In this document: positions 18,255 through 30,297 of the stretch, one piece after another
How the letters are laid out: each line of letters starts with the position of its first letter
How positions within the stretch are numbered: position 1 is the stretch's first letter
Assembly: GCA_021166725.1 (NCBI GenBank)
Contig: JAJPES010000012.1
Location: 78,635 to 139,845 of the forward strand
Source: Burkholderiaceae bacterium
GTDB lineage: Bacteria > Pseudomonadota > Gammaproteobacteria > Burkholderiales > Burkholderiaceae_E
DNA length: 61,211 bases
Direction of reading: 5' to 3'
Notes under the pieces: generated by a model
Told to the model about the DNA's origin: nothing
Databases searched by the model: none
What the model saw: only the letters and a program-made list of their open reading frames with translations
Program-made: the position numbers and the translations under genes

Positions 18255-18764
18255 ATGACGCCGCTGCCGGCGCCGCTCGCTACGCCCGTCTCGCTGGTAG
18301 CCTGGCGCCTCGATGCAGCCATTCACGCACCTGCCTGGGACAGCGGTGTCGGGGCCGAGCGCATGGGTGGTCGTTGGAACCCCAAGGGTGTCAAAGCCGT
18401 GTATTGCAGCTTCGACCCCGCCACCACGATCCTCGAGTCCGCTGTCCATCGCGGCTTTCATGTGCTCGATGCCGAGCCATTTTTCCTGACCAGCATGACG
18501 GTCATCGACGCCGCCGACGTGAAAATCGTCGATCCCGACGACGTACCGAATCCCGCCTGGCTTCACGCCGGTATTCCGAGTGCCGGTCAACAAGCGTGGG
18601 GGGCCACGTTGCTCGAGAAGCATCGCTTTGTCGCGCTTCCGAGCGTGGTATCCCGATTCAGCTGGAACATCGTGTTCAGGCCGGAACGGGCAGTCGGGGG
18701 TTATGAATTGCTACGCCAGGATCGGTTGGTGTTGGACACCCGGCTCAATCCGTCGATGCGCTGA
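18255..18764 (+). CDS. RES-domain toxin
   Basis: A 169-residue RES-domain protein, the toxin of the Xre-RES system. Characterised members degrade NAD+ (MbcT) or ADP-ribosylate a metabolic enzyme (ParT). Visible conserved positions are Arg18 (AWRLD), Arg40 in GGRWNPKG, Tyr50, Glu61 in TILESAVH, and a Ser in FSWNIVF. Its stop lies 5 bases from the end of the convergent wzc gene. The pair sits at the border between the ABC block and the EPS export operon, a common place for stabilising cargo. Confidence 0.87.
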   Translation: MTPLPAPLATPVSLVAWRLDAAIHAPAWDSGVGAERMGGRWNPKGVKAVYCSFDPATTILESAVHRGFHVLDAEPFFLTSMTVIDAADVKIVDPDDVPNPAWLHAGIPSAGQQAWGATLLEKHRFVALPSVVSRFSWNIVFRPERAVGGYELLRQDRLVLDTRLNPSMR

Positions 18765-18769
18765 CTGCC

Positions 18770-21190
18770 TCACTCCTTCGGTCCGGCTGCGTAGCCGTAA
18801 CCTTTCCGGTAATACCCGTACCGCCCCCCATAGCCGTAGCGCACCCGCGACGGCACGAAGCAGTTGAACACGAAGCCGTCGATCTGCGCGCCGGTGAGCT
18901 GGTACTGCTGCACGGCGTCGGCCACATCGGCGTGCGCCGCGCGCTTGTGCCGCACGACGAACGCGGTGACGTCGGCGAACGCGCCGAGCACCACTGCGTC
19001 GGACACCGGCAGGATCGGCGGTGCATCGACGATGACGATGTCGTAGCGCGAGGCCGCCCACGCGAAGACGCGCTCGAGCCGCTCGGTGGTGAGCAGTTCG
19101 CCCGGGTTGTCGGGAGCAGCGCCTGCCGGCAGCACGCTCAGGTTCATCGTCGGGTCGGTCTTCACGAAGGCCGCCGGGTCGAGCCCTTCGCGCAGCACGT
19201 CGGACAGTCCCTTGCTGCCGTTCACCGCGAAATAGCGACCGATCGACGAGAGTCGAAGATCGGCGTCGATCAGCAGCACGCGCGGGCCGGCGTTGGCGAT
19301 CAAATAGGCAAGGTTGGCCGAGACGAAGCTCTTGCCCTGGCCGGGCACTGCCGACGTGAAGAGAATCGTGCGGGCGCCGCGCGTCTCGGCGAGCGAAAGC
19401 TGCAGGTTCAGCCGCAGCGTGCGCAGCGCTTCGACGGCAGCCGACATCGGTTTCGAGCGCGCGAGCAGGAACGGTGCCGCGGTGCGCTTGCCCTTGCGCC
19501 GATCGATCGCGGTCTGCTCGACCGCTTCCGGCACCGTGGCCGACACATGGATGCCGATCTGCTCTTCGAGCTCGCGCGGGTCGCGGATGCGCCCGCGCAT
19601 CGCGGCAAGCAGTTGCGCGAGCAGGAAGCCGCCTGCCAGTCCGCCGAGCAGGCCGACGGCGACGATCAGGGCGCGGCGCGGCTTGCTCGGCTTCTGCGGA
19701 ACGACGGCACGATCGACGATCGATACGTTGCCGATCGTGCCGGCTCGCGCCACGCGCAGTTGCTGCGCGTTGTTCAGCAGGCTGACGTAGAGCTGGTTGT
19801 TCACCTCGACGTCGCGCGCCAGTCGCAGGTAGTCCTGCTGCACGAGCGGCAGCGCCTCGATGCGTTCGCTCATGCGTTTCTGCTGCGCGCTCACGCTGGC
19901 CAGCTGCTCGCGCAGCGCGCGCGCCACCGGGTGCGCCGGTTCGTAGCGCGCGTCGGCTTCCTTGCGCTTCAGTTCGAGGTCGAGCCGGTTCTTCTCCAGC
20001 TCCACCGTCTGGGTCAGCAGCGTGGAGATCTCGCCGGGGATGTCGATCGTGCGGTGCTTGTTGCGAAACGCGTTGAGCTCGCTCTCGGCGCCGTCGAGCT
20101 GGCTGCGCAGCTTCGGCAGCTGCTCCTCGAGGAACTGCAGGCTCTTCTCGGCTTCGGCGGCGCGCCGCTGCACGTTCTGCTTCACGTACGCGTCGGCGAT
20201 CGCGTTGACCAGCCGTGCGGCAGCGAGCGCATCGATGCCCGGGTATTCGATGCGCATGATTCCCGACTGGCGCTTCGTTTCGGAGACGCGCAGGTCTTCG
20301 CGGATCTGCTCGACGCGCGCCGGCAGCGAGTAGCGGCGCAGTTCGAACTCGGTGCCGGGGCGCGCGACCAGCTGGCCGATGCGCAGTGCGTAGCCGGTGG
20401 CTTCGTTCGCCGCACGCGCGCCGTCGTTGCCTTCGAGGACGAGCATGTCGTCCTCGTCGCGCAGCGTCCACTTGCCGCTCTCGCCGATCGCGAGAAGGTA
20501 CGGCTTGCCGTACTGCTCAGACGGCACTTCGAATTCGGACAGAAGCAGCTGCTCGCCGCCCCACGCCCAGTGCGTCGAGTCGATCAGCGGCAGCACCGGC
20601 GCGATCGCCAGGCCGTTCGCGTCGCGCTCGAGCCGGCGCGCCAGCCACTCGCCGACCAGCGGAAAGCGGTTGGCCACTTCGACGTCGCTGTGCAGGCGCA
20701 GCGCTTCGACGGCACTGGTTACGTTCGTGCGCGAGCGCAGGATCTCGATCTCGCCCTCCACCGGCGAGCCGGCAACGTCGAGCGCCTGTGCGACCGACGA
20801 CAGCGCGCCGAGTCCCGATCCCTTCTTGTCTTCCACCTGCACGAGTGCATCGACCGTGTACACCGGCGTTGCGAGCAGCGCGTACGCGAGCGCCGCGAGC
20901 GTGCACAGCATCGTGACGAGCGCGAAGCTCCACTTGTGGTCGACCAGGTTCTCGACGAGGTCTATCAACGAGATCGTGTCGTCGTCGTCGAGCGACGCGC
21001 GCGAGATCGATGTCGACGAGCGCGAGCCGCGCACCGACAACGAGCCGCCGGTTTCGAGGAAGGCTTCGGCGTCGCGGGCATCGCGCCGTGGGCGCGGGCG
21101 GGGGAGAGACGTGGGCGCAGGCGCAGGCGCAGCGTCATGCCGACCGTCGTCGAGCGGTCGCGTCAGTTCGTTGTCGGCCGGTGCGTTCAT
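18770..21190 (-). CDS. wzc: Wzc-type polysaccharide chain-length regulator and tyrosine autokinase
   Basis: An 806-residue inner-membrane protein combining the Wzz periplasmic domain and a BY-kinase. The first TM helix follows LVDHKWSFALVTMLCTL; a long coiled-coil periplasmic part leads to the second helix near ALIVAVGLLGGLAGGFLL. The cytosolic kinase has Walker A (VPGQGKS), Walker A' (VLLIDADLR) and a C-terminal tyrosine cluster with seven Tyr in the last about 25 residues. It works with Wza and is dephosphorylated by Wzb. The ATG at 21190 overlaps the stop of wza (ATGA). Confidence 0.92.
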   Translation of the reverse strand: MNAPADNELTRPLDDGRHDAAPAPAPTSLPRPRPRRDARDAEAFLETGGSLSVRGSRSSTSISRASLDDDDTISLIDLVENLVDHKWSFALVTMLCTLAALAYALLATPVYTVDALVQVEDKKGSGLGALSSVAQALDVAGSPVEGEIEILRSRTNVTSAVEALRLHSDVEVANRFPLVGEWLARRLERDANGLAIAPVLPLIDSTHWAWGGEQLLLSEFEVPSEQYGKPYLLAIGESGKWTLRDEDDMLVLEGNDGARAANEATGYALRIGQLVARPGTEFELRRYSLPARVEQIREDLRVSETKRQSGIMRIEYPGIDALAAARLVNAIADAYVKQNVQRRAAEAEKSLQFLEEQLPKLRSQLDGAESELNAFRNKHRTIDIPGEISTLLTQTVELEKNRLDLELKRKEADARYEPAHPVARALREQLASVSAQQKRMSERIEALPLVQQDYLRLARDVEVNNQLYVSLLNNAQQLRVARAGTIGNVSIVDRAVVPQKPSKPRRALIVAVGLLGGLAGGFLLAQLLAAMRGRIRDPRELEEQIGIHVSATVPEAVEQTAIDRRKGKRTAAPFLLARSKPMSAAVEALRTLRLNLQLSLAETRGARTILFTSAVPGQGKSFVSANLAYLIANAGPRVLLIDADLRLSSIGRYFAVNGSKGLSDVLREGLDPAAFVKTDPTMNLSVLPAGAAPDNPGELLTTERLERVFAWAASRYDIVIVDAPPILPVSDAVVLGAFADVTAFVVRHKRAAHADVADAVQQYQLTGAQIDGFVFNCFVPSRVRYGYGGRYGYYRKGYGYAAGPKE

Positions 21191-22335
21191 CGCGTGGCGC
21201 TCCTCGCGCCGCTCGCGCCCTGCACCCACGGCAGCAGTTGCGCGACGACGCGACCTGCGCGCGTGAGTTGCGTCGGATCGACATAGACGACGTCGCGCGC
21301 GCGCAGCACGAAGCGGTCGGCGAGCAGCAGCGCTTCGGGCGAGCGAGCATCGAGGTGATAGACGAGCGGTTCGTCGTTGGTGTCCAGCCGCAGTACGAAC
21401 ACCTGCCCGGCGTTCGACGACAGCGGGTTCGGCCCGCCCGCGTCGGCGACGGCATCGGCGAGCGTCAGTCGTCCACGCGGCAGCGGATAGGCCTTCGGCT
21501 GCTGCACTTCGCCGAGCACGAAGATCTTCTGTTCGCGCCGCTCGGGCACGTTGATGACGTCGCCGTGCTGCAGCAGCAGGTTCTGCGTCATTTCGCCTTC
21601 GTAATACAGGCGGTCGAGGTCGAGCGTATAGCGCTCGCTGCCGCGCGTGACGGTGACCGCCGACAGGTCGGCTTCCGGCTTCGTGCCGCCGGCCTGGCCG
21701 ATCGCGTCGGCGATGTGCATCGGCACGTCGGTGATCGGCAGGTTCCCCGGCGTACGCACCTCGCCGACGACGAATACACGCTGGCTGCGATATGCGGCCA
21801 GCTCCACCTCGACCTGCGGGTCCTTGACGTAGCGCGACAGCTGGCGCGCGATCTGGCTTCGCAACTCGGGCACCGTACGGCCTGCCGCATCGATGCGCCC
21901 GGCCATCGGGAAGTAGATCGTGCCGTCGTGCGCGACGACGCGCAGCGGCACGACGTTGCTCGTCTGGCCGGTGGCGCCGCTGGCCAGCGTCTGCGTCGTC
22001 ACCGAAAGGTTCGGCGCGAAGTTCAGGTCGGGATGGTTCCAGACGGTGATGCGCAGCGCGTCGGTCGGGCCGATGCGATAGGCGGTGGGCTCCTTCTGCG
22101 GGACGACCGGGGCGGCGGGACGTGCGACGGCATCGAACTGGCGGATCAGCGGCCAGTCGATGGCGATCGGCGTGACTTCGGCGGCCGGGGCGCCCCCGGC
22201 TTCCGGTGCGCTGCTGCGGCCGAGGAACTGTCCGGGCGCGTATGCGCAGCCACCGAGCACGAGCGCGACGAGGAACGCGACAACCGCGGTTGCCGCGCTG
22301 CCCCTTTCGGCACGCTTCGTTGCTGCGTCCTTCAT
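21187..22335 (-). CDS. wza: Wza-type outer-membrane polysaccharide export lipoprotein
   Basis: A 382-residue secreted lipoprotein forming the outer-membrane channel of EPS export. The signal peptide ends in VALVLGGC, a lipobox with the acylated Cys. The Poly_export domain starts at the motif DALRITVWNHPDLN, and two SLBB-like units follow (RVFVVGEVRTPGNLPI, KIFVLGEVQQPKAYPL). It overlaps wzb upstream and wzc downstream by 4 bases each, so all three are coupled. Confidence 0.9.
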   Translation of the reverse strand: MKDAATKRAERGSAATAVVAFLVALVLGGCAYAPGQFLGRSSAPEAGGAPAAEVTPIAIDWPLIRQFDAVARPAAPVVPQKEPTAYRIGPTDALRITVWNHPDLNFAPNLSVTTQTLASGATGQTSNVVPLRVVAHDGTIYFPMAGRIDAAGRTVPELRSQIARQLSRYVKDPQVEVELAAYRSQRVFVVGEVRTPGNLPITDVPMHIADAIGQAGGTKPEADLSAVTVTRGSERYTLDLDRLYYEGEMTQNLLLQHGDVINVPERREQKIFVLGEVQQPKAYPLPRGRLTLADAVADAGGPNPLSSNAGQVFVLRLDTNDEPLVYHLDARSPEALLLADRFVLRARDVVYVDPTQLTRAGRVVAQLLPWVQGASGARSATR

Positions 22336-22805
22336 TGCAGCAGCCCTTGCCGCGCGAGGCGGTCGACCCACTGCTCGATGCAGTCGTTCATCAACTCCAG
22401 GCATTGCTCGAATCCTTCGGCCGGTCCGCTCACCGGGTCGGCGATCTCGATCGCCTGCCAGTGCCCGAGCAGGCGCACGCGCCCCGCGTGCTGCGGCGCG
22501 CGAGCGATGATCGCCTGGCGGTGATGGCTCTCCATGCACAGGACGAAGTCGGCCTCGTGCAACGTGAGCTTCGACAACAGGCGGCTGCGATGCGTCGACA
22601 GATCGCCCAGCCCCGCTTTCGCAGCAGCGTCGATCGACATCGGATGTGCCGGTTCGTCCGGCACCGCTTCCACTCCGGCGGACGACACCTGCGCGCGCAG
22701 GTCGCGCTTACGCAACACGTGGCGCACGGCGAACTCGGCCATCGGACTGCGGCAGACATTGGCGGTGCACACCAGGAGCAGTTTCAGCGACACAGCTTCC
22801 TTCAT
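22332..22805 (-). CDS. wzb: Low-molecular-weight protein tyrosine phosphatase (Wzb type)
   Basis: A 157-residue cytosolic phosphatase. The active-site P-loop VCTANVCRS contains the C-X5-R motif (nucleophile Cys13, Arg19), and the general-acid loop is near IADPVSG. Its expected substrate is the phosphotyrosine tail of the Wzc protein encoded two genes on. ATG 22805 is the only start upstream of the P-loop with normal spacing. The stop overlaps the start of wza. Confidence 0.9.
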   Translation of the reverse strand: MKEAVSLKLLLVCTANVCRSPMAEFAVRHVLRKRDLRAQVSSAGVEAVPDEPAHPMSIDAAAKAGLGDLSTHRSRLLSKLTLHEADFVLCMESHHRQAIIARAPQHAGRVRLLGHWQAIEIADPVSGPAEGFEQCLELMNDCIEQWVDRLARQGLLQ

Positions 22806-22874
22806 GAAGACGCGAGCCGTCGACCGCGTCTTTCCCTTCCATGCAAGTGGGGCCCTTCGTTCGGGCGGGGGCGA

Positions 22875-23951
22875 TCATAGCGGCAAGTCGGTGGCGGCGG
22901 GTCGCATCGACGAAGCGAGCGCCTCGCGCGCGCGATGCGTTTTCCATCCGACGAGGAAGACATGCACATACGCGCCCGAACCGACGAGGAACGCAGCGAA
23001 GATCTGCCAGTCGTCGAATGCGAGCAGCCACATCGTGACGCCGGCGCCGCCGGCCAGTGCGCCGAGCAGCGCCTCGAAGGCCGCCGTTGCGCGCACCGAC
23101 AGGCCGGAGTTCACCAGCAGGTGGTGCAGGTGATCGCGGCCTGCCGACATCAGCGCTCTTCCCTTGCGCTTGCGCTTGGCCATCACGGCGACCGTGTCGA
23201 CGATCGGCATTGCGCAGATCCACAGCGCAACGACCGGCGGCAAGCCGTTCGGCCGCTGCGACAGGTCGATCGCGATCCACGCCAGCAGGAAGCCGAGCAC
23301 CATGCTGCCCGCGTCGCCCATGAACAGGCGCGCCCGCGTGCGTCCCGGCAGGCGCGCATTGAACAGCAGGAACCCGGCGATCGCCCCGGCGATCGACAAC
23401 TGGGTCGACATCGCGACCAGGTCGCCGATCCACCAGGCGGAGAACGCGAACCAGCCGACCGCGGCAAGCGCGATGCTGCCCGCCAGCCCGTCGAGACCGT
23501 CGAGCATGTTCATTCCGTTGATGACGCCTGCGACTGCGAACACGGTGAACGCGAGCGCGCCGACAAAGCCCAGGCGCAGTTCGTACTCGGGCAGCAACTC
23601 GCCCAGCGTGTGAAGCAGGCTGCCGTCGAACGCGAGTGCGAGCCCTGCGATCGCCGACTGCAGCAGGAACTTCGTGCGGGCACCGATGCCGAAGCGATCG
23701 TCGAACAGGCCGGTGAACAGCAGCGCGAAAGTGCCGGCGACGATCCAGCCGCCCGGGTGCAGGCGCTGCCAGTAGAGCCACGAGATCAGCATTCCGATCG
23801 CCATGCCGATACCGCCCACGACGGGCGTCGGACTCAGGTGAGTGCGGTGTCCGCCCGGTTTTTCCTGCAGCCCGAGCCGCGGAGCATTCTTTTCGAGGAA
23901 CAATAGGGCGAGCGAAGTCGTTGCCGCGCTCGCGAGAACCGGCTCGAACAT
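22875..23951 (-). CDS. WecA/MraY-family undecaprenyl-phosphate sugar-1-phosphate transferase
   Basis: A 358-residue polytopic enzyme that starts the EPS repeat by moving a HexNAc-1-phosphate (typically GlcNAc-1-P) from UDP-sugar to undecaprenyl phosphate. Family signatures are present: HRTHLSPTPVVGGIGM near residue 35, the Asp pair in LFDDRFG (Asp84, Asp85), NMLDGLDGLAGS near residue 148, and a GDAGSMVLGF loop. It is the first gene of the export operon and is divergent from the VanZ-like gene. Confidence 0.87.
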   Translation of the reverse strand: MFEPVLASAATTSLALLFLEKNAPRLGLQEKPGGHRTHLSPTPVVGGIGMAIGMLISWLYWQRLHPGGWIVAGTFALLFTGLFDDRFGIGARTKFLLQSAIAGLALAFDGSLLHTLGELLPEYELRLGFVGALAFTVFAVAGVINGMNMLDGLDGLAGSIALAAVGWFAFSAWWIGDLVAMSTQLSIAGAIAGFLLFNARLPGRTRARLFMGDAGSMVLGFLLAWIAIDLSQRPNGLPPVVALWICAMPIVDTVAVMAKRKRKGRALMSAGRDHLHHLLVNSGLSVRATAAFEALLGALAGGAGVTMWLLAFDDWQIFAAFLVGSGAYVHVFLVGWKTHRAREALASSMRPAATDLPL

Positions 23952-23998
23952 TTGATGGGGCGAAGGGGAATAAGCCTCAACTTTAGTCGACCTTTTAC

Positions 23999-24035
23999 GA
24001 GGGGAGGAAGCGTTTTGTGCGTTGTTTCCTCCCTC
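23999..24035. promoter_or_regulatory. Inverted repeat in the WecA-VanZ divergent intergene
   Basis: GAGGGGAGGAA (23999-24009) pairs with TTCCTCCCTC (24026-24035) around a 16-base loop, with one bulged G. No T-tract follows on either strand. It lies between the divergent starts of the WecA-like and VanZ-like genes, so it may be a leader structure or an operator. Confidence 0.4.
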
Positions 24036-24130
24036 TGTGTCGAATGGCCAACGCGACCAGTCCGAACGGCCTATGCGAGGGGCGGTGCGGCCCTTGATCG
24101 ACAGGAGATTTCGTCGTTGATTCGATCATC

Positions 24131-24487
24131 GTGATGCGCGGCCCGATATTGCGTGCCGCCTTCTGGTCGGTGCTCGCAGCGGTGCTCGTGCTGTCGTTGT
24201 GGCCGTCTTCCTCGCCGCCGCCCATGTCCACCGGCTGGGACAAGTCGGATCACGTCGTTGCCTACCTCGTGCTCGGCCTGCTCGGCTTCGGTGCGTATGG
24301 AAGACGCTTCGGTGTATGGATCGCGCTGCTCGCCTACGGCGGCGCGATCGAACTGCTGCAGGCGCTCAGCGTCTATCGCACCGCGTCGTGGAACGATTGG
24401 CTCGCGGACGCGGTCGGCCTGGCGCTCGCCTTCGTTGTCGGGTCGCTTGCGCGGAGCGCTCGGGCGCGTCGCACCGGGACGCGATGA
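24131..24487 (+). CDS. VanZ-like membrane protein
   Basis: A small membrane protein of 118 residues with about four hydrophobic helices and the VanZ-type pattern [20 protein letters not shown] and [22 protein letters not shown]. VanZ-like proteins often sit in EPS and exosortase loci, where their role is unclear. GTG 24131 is followed by ATG at 24134 and either may start the protein. The gene is divergent from the EPS export operon and 109 bases before metH. Confidence 0.8.
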   Translation: MMRGPILRAAFWSVLAAVLVLSLWPSSSPPPMSTGWDKSDHVVAYLVLGLLGFGAYGRRFGVWIALLAYGGAIELLQALSVYRTASWNDWLADAVGLALAFVVGSLARSARARRTGTR

Positions 24488-24596
24488 CCGCGGCGGCGGC
24501 GATCGTTCACCGGCTCCGGCCCTGTCGCCGATGTGCCCTGTATCTGCCCGATATACTCGACCCGGTTTTCCCCTTCTTCCTTTCCCTCCTGCAGAG

Positions 24597-28370
<3,774 letters not shown>

Positions 28371-28490
28371 GGGGCGCCCACGCGGGCTTGGGCGTGCACG
28401 CCTCGTCCCGACCCGCCGACCCGATCCGGGCCGACCCGGTCCGTTCCGTCCCGATCCGACCCGCTCCGGTCCGTCCGCTCCGACCCGCTC

Positions 28491-28566
28491 CGAAATGCTG
28501 CGGAACGCAGCATTTCCAGCTGTGGAAGCGATCGTCGGGCTGAAAACGCAGCGTTTTACAGCGAAA
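28491..28566 (+). repeat. Palindromic REP-like element, copy a
   Basis: Two hairpins in tandem. AAATGCTGCG (28493-28502) and CGCAGCATTT (28506-28515) form a perfect 10-bp stem with a 3-base loop. AAAACGC (28543-28549) and GCGTTTT (28551-28557) form the second. The layout and sequence match copies b and c. It lies about 120 bases after the metH stop and could also end metH transcription, though no clear T-tract follows. Confidence 0.65.
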
Positions 28567-28839
28567 CGATGACGTGATGACGTGTGGGAAGGACGCAGGA
28601 GCTTGATGCGCTGCTGCTCGTCGGCCTCGGGCGTCGGGCGTCGGGCGTGAGGCCGTCGTACCAGGCGACCGCGCAAAACGTCGGGCAAGCAGCGCCTGAA
28701 GCAGCGCTCACGAGCAGGAACAACGACCCGTGGTGGTGGCGTGGAAGGGCTCGCCGAGCATGACCGCCGATGGATCCGGTGCTGCACCGCGCGGCTGGCG
28801 TCGATGCGTTTGTGCGGACGGGAGTCGGGGCGTGGTTGG

Positions 28840-29050
28840 GTCGGGCGTCGGGCGTGGGCGTCGGGCGTGGGCGTCGGGTGTGGGCGTGGGCGTGTGCGTC
28901 GGGCGTCGGGCGTCGGGCGTCGGGCGTCGAGCGTCGAGCGTCGAGCGTCGAGCGTCGAGCGTCGAGCGTCGAGCGTCGAGCGTCGAGCGTCGAGCGTCGA
29001 GCGTCGAGCATCGAGCGTCGAGCATCGAGCATCGGGGAGCGTCGGGCGTG
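28840..29050 (+). repeat. 7-bp minisatellite (GCGTCGG/GCGTCGA)
   Basis: A tandem array of a 7-bp unit. From 28924 to 29035 there are 16 exact-length units, mostly GCGTCGA with a few GCATCGA. Upstream the unit is GCGTCGG, mixed with GCGTGG variants. A short run of the same GCGTCGG unit occurs at about 28626-28650. There are no spacers, so this is not a CRISPR. Confidence 0.9.
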
Positions 29051-29066
29051 CCCCATTTCGCCCGCC

Positions 29067-29150
29067 GAATTGCTGTGAAACGCAGCATTCATGGCCGTAG
29101 GAGACCCTCCCCGACCCTAATTGCAGGGTTTCGCCGCAAAACGCTTGCCG
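29067..29150 (+). repeat. Palindromic REP-like element, copy b
   Basis: Begins with an imperfect stem, GAATTGCTG/CAGCATTC, around TGAAACG. It continues with AGGAGACCCTCCCCG and a second segment (AATTGCAGGGTTTCGCCGCAAAAC) corresponding to the second hairpin of copy c. It lies just beyond the 3' end of the RAYT gene and is in inverted orientation to copy c on the other side. Confidence 0.65.
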
Positions 29151-29282
29151 CCAGCGCGGGCCGAAGATCGATCGGTGCAGCCGGCGCCCGCGACCAACGG
29201 CCGCGCCACATCGGTCGAGGACACGCTGCCTCCGATTCAGCGTCGTTCGGCACCCGGCGTCATGAAGCGCGTCGGGTGCGCT

Positions 29283-30230
29283 CTACTTTCCCGCAACCGC
29301 GGCTGCTTCGACCGAACGCTGCATCGTCAATCGCGGATCCGCCAGGATCAGCGCCATCGCATGCAATTCTTCTGACGTGAGCACGTTACGCGGCAGCTGA
29401 CTCGCGACAATCGGGTCTTCGGTTCCAGGGTGCGCCTCGCCCCGCTCCTTGGCTTCTCGCTCCTGCCGAATCGTTCGCTGCGCGCTCGTCGGATGACATC
29501 CGACGTGCCGAGCCAGTTCGGTTGCCGAATAGCGAGTCCATCGTGCTGCGGAAAGCAGGAAGAGCCGCCGTTCGGCAACGCCGAATTTGCGTGGCAGGAC
29601 TCGATCGCTTCGCAGCGCCTGCGGGACCGCCGTCAGAAGCGCGTCGATCGAGGCGTCCTTCCGTGCACTCCGCAGGAAGGGCTCGACGTCGGCCGGCGGG
29701 AGGCTGCGAGCCACCGACGGATCGGCAGACACGTACTGGTGCAACCAGGCAGTGCACGACGACGTGCGCTTGCCCATCGCTCGCGCCCATCGATTCCGGT
29801 CGACGCAGGGCCGGGCGACGGCACCGATCCAGTCTCGGTGCGTACTCCACTCCCATTCGAGCGGGTCGCTGCACAGCGCATCGCGAGTGGGATTCAAGTG
29901 GATGTATCGGATGGTGCGCGCGATGTGCCGGCGGTCGCGCTGCACTTTTTCCGGCGGCGGAAGCGGCTCCCATTCGAACGCGAGTTCCGGCATCGCGGTC
30001 GCCCGCATCGCCAGCCGGAATGCCGACAGGACGCGCCCGAAGGTGCGTAAGGCCGTCTCGTTGTCGATCTGCGCGAGCAGATGAACGTGATCCGGCATCA
30101 GCGCCAGGGCGACGACGTCGAAGTTCCGCGCGATACGGCGCCAGAGATCCGTGCAGGCTCGCCGACGACGGAACGGGCGCGCCCCCGATGCAACGCGCGC
30201 GACGAGATGCAGCAATTGCTGGTTGGCCAT
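29283..30230 (-). CDS. REP-associated tyrosine transposase (Y1/RAYT family)
   Basis: A 315-residue Y1-type transposase. The HUH metal-binding pair is in LMPDHVHLLA (His48, His50), and the likely nucleophile is Tyr109 in TIRYIHLNP, followed by a WSTHRDWIGA segment typical of RAYTs. The C-terminal half adds a helix-turn-helix-like region (RYSATELARHVGCHPTSAQR). RAYTs cut single-stranded REP hairpins. The ATG at 30230 is preferred because the frame upstream consists of minisatellite translation. The same frame stays open through the repeats, so automated calls may over-extend it. Confidence 0.82.
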   Translation of the reverse strand: MANQQLLHLVARVASGARPFRRRRACTDLWRRIARNFDVVALALMPDHVHLLAQIDNETALRTFGRVLSAFRLAMRATAMPELAFEWEPLPPPEKVQRDRRHIARTIRYIHLNPTRDALCSDPLEWEWSTHRDWIGAVARPCVDRNRWARAMGKRTSSCTAWLHQYVSADPSVARSLPPADVEPFLRSARKDASIDALLTAVPQALRSDRVLPRKFGVAERRLFLLSAARWTRYSATELARHVGCHPTSAQRTIRQEREAKERGEAHPGTEDPIVASQLPRNVLTSEELHAMALILADPRLTMQRSVEAAAVAGK

Positions 30231-30297
30231 GGATGCATCATGAGTGGCTTCGGTCGTTCCAATCGTCACGAACGGACTAGGTTCTGCGACCGAGGGT

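Larger units (their letters stand above)
28371..29282. other. Repeat-rich intergenic region downstream of metH
   Basis: No gene is supported here. From 28401 to 28490 the sequence is a degenerate run of CCGAYCCG-like words. Copy a of the palindromic element follows (28491-28566), then an unremarkable stretch, then the 7-bp GCGTCGR array (about 28840-29050) and copy b of the palindromic element (29067-29150). The last 130 bases before the transposase 3' end show nothing distinctive. Long open frames through the array are products of the repeat. Confidence 0.6.

Noticed and set aside
24488..24596. Cobalamin or SAM riboswitch ahead of metH
   Set aside because: The spacer is only 109 bases, and no B12-box or SAM core was seen.
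28924..29035. CRISPR array
   Set aside because: Units are contiguous with no spacers, and no cas gene is in the window. The same holds for the 24-bp and GGAGCC arrays.
28556..29092. Frames through the 7-bp array that read as LDARRST-like repeats
   Set aside because: Repeat-driven translation in several frames at once; no domain at either end.
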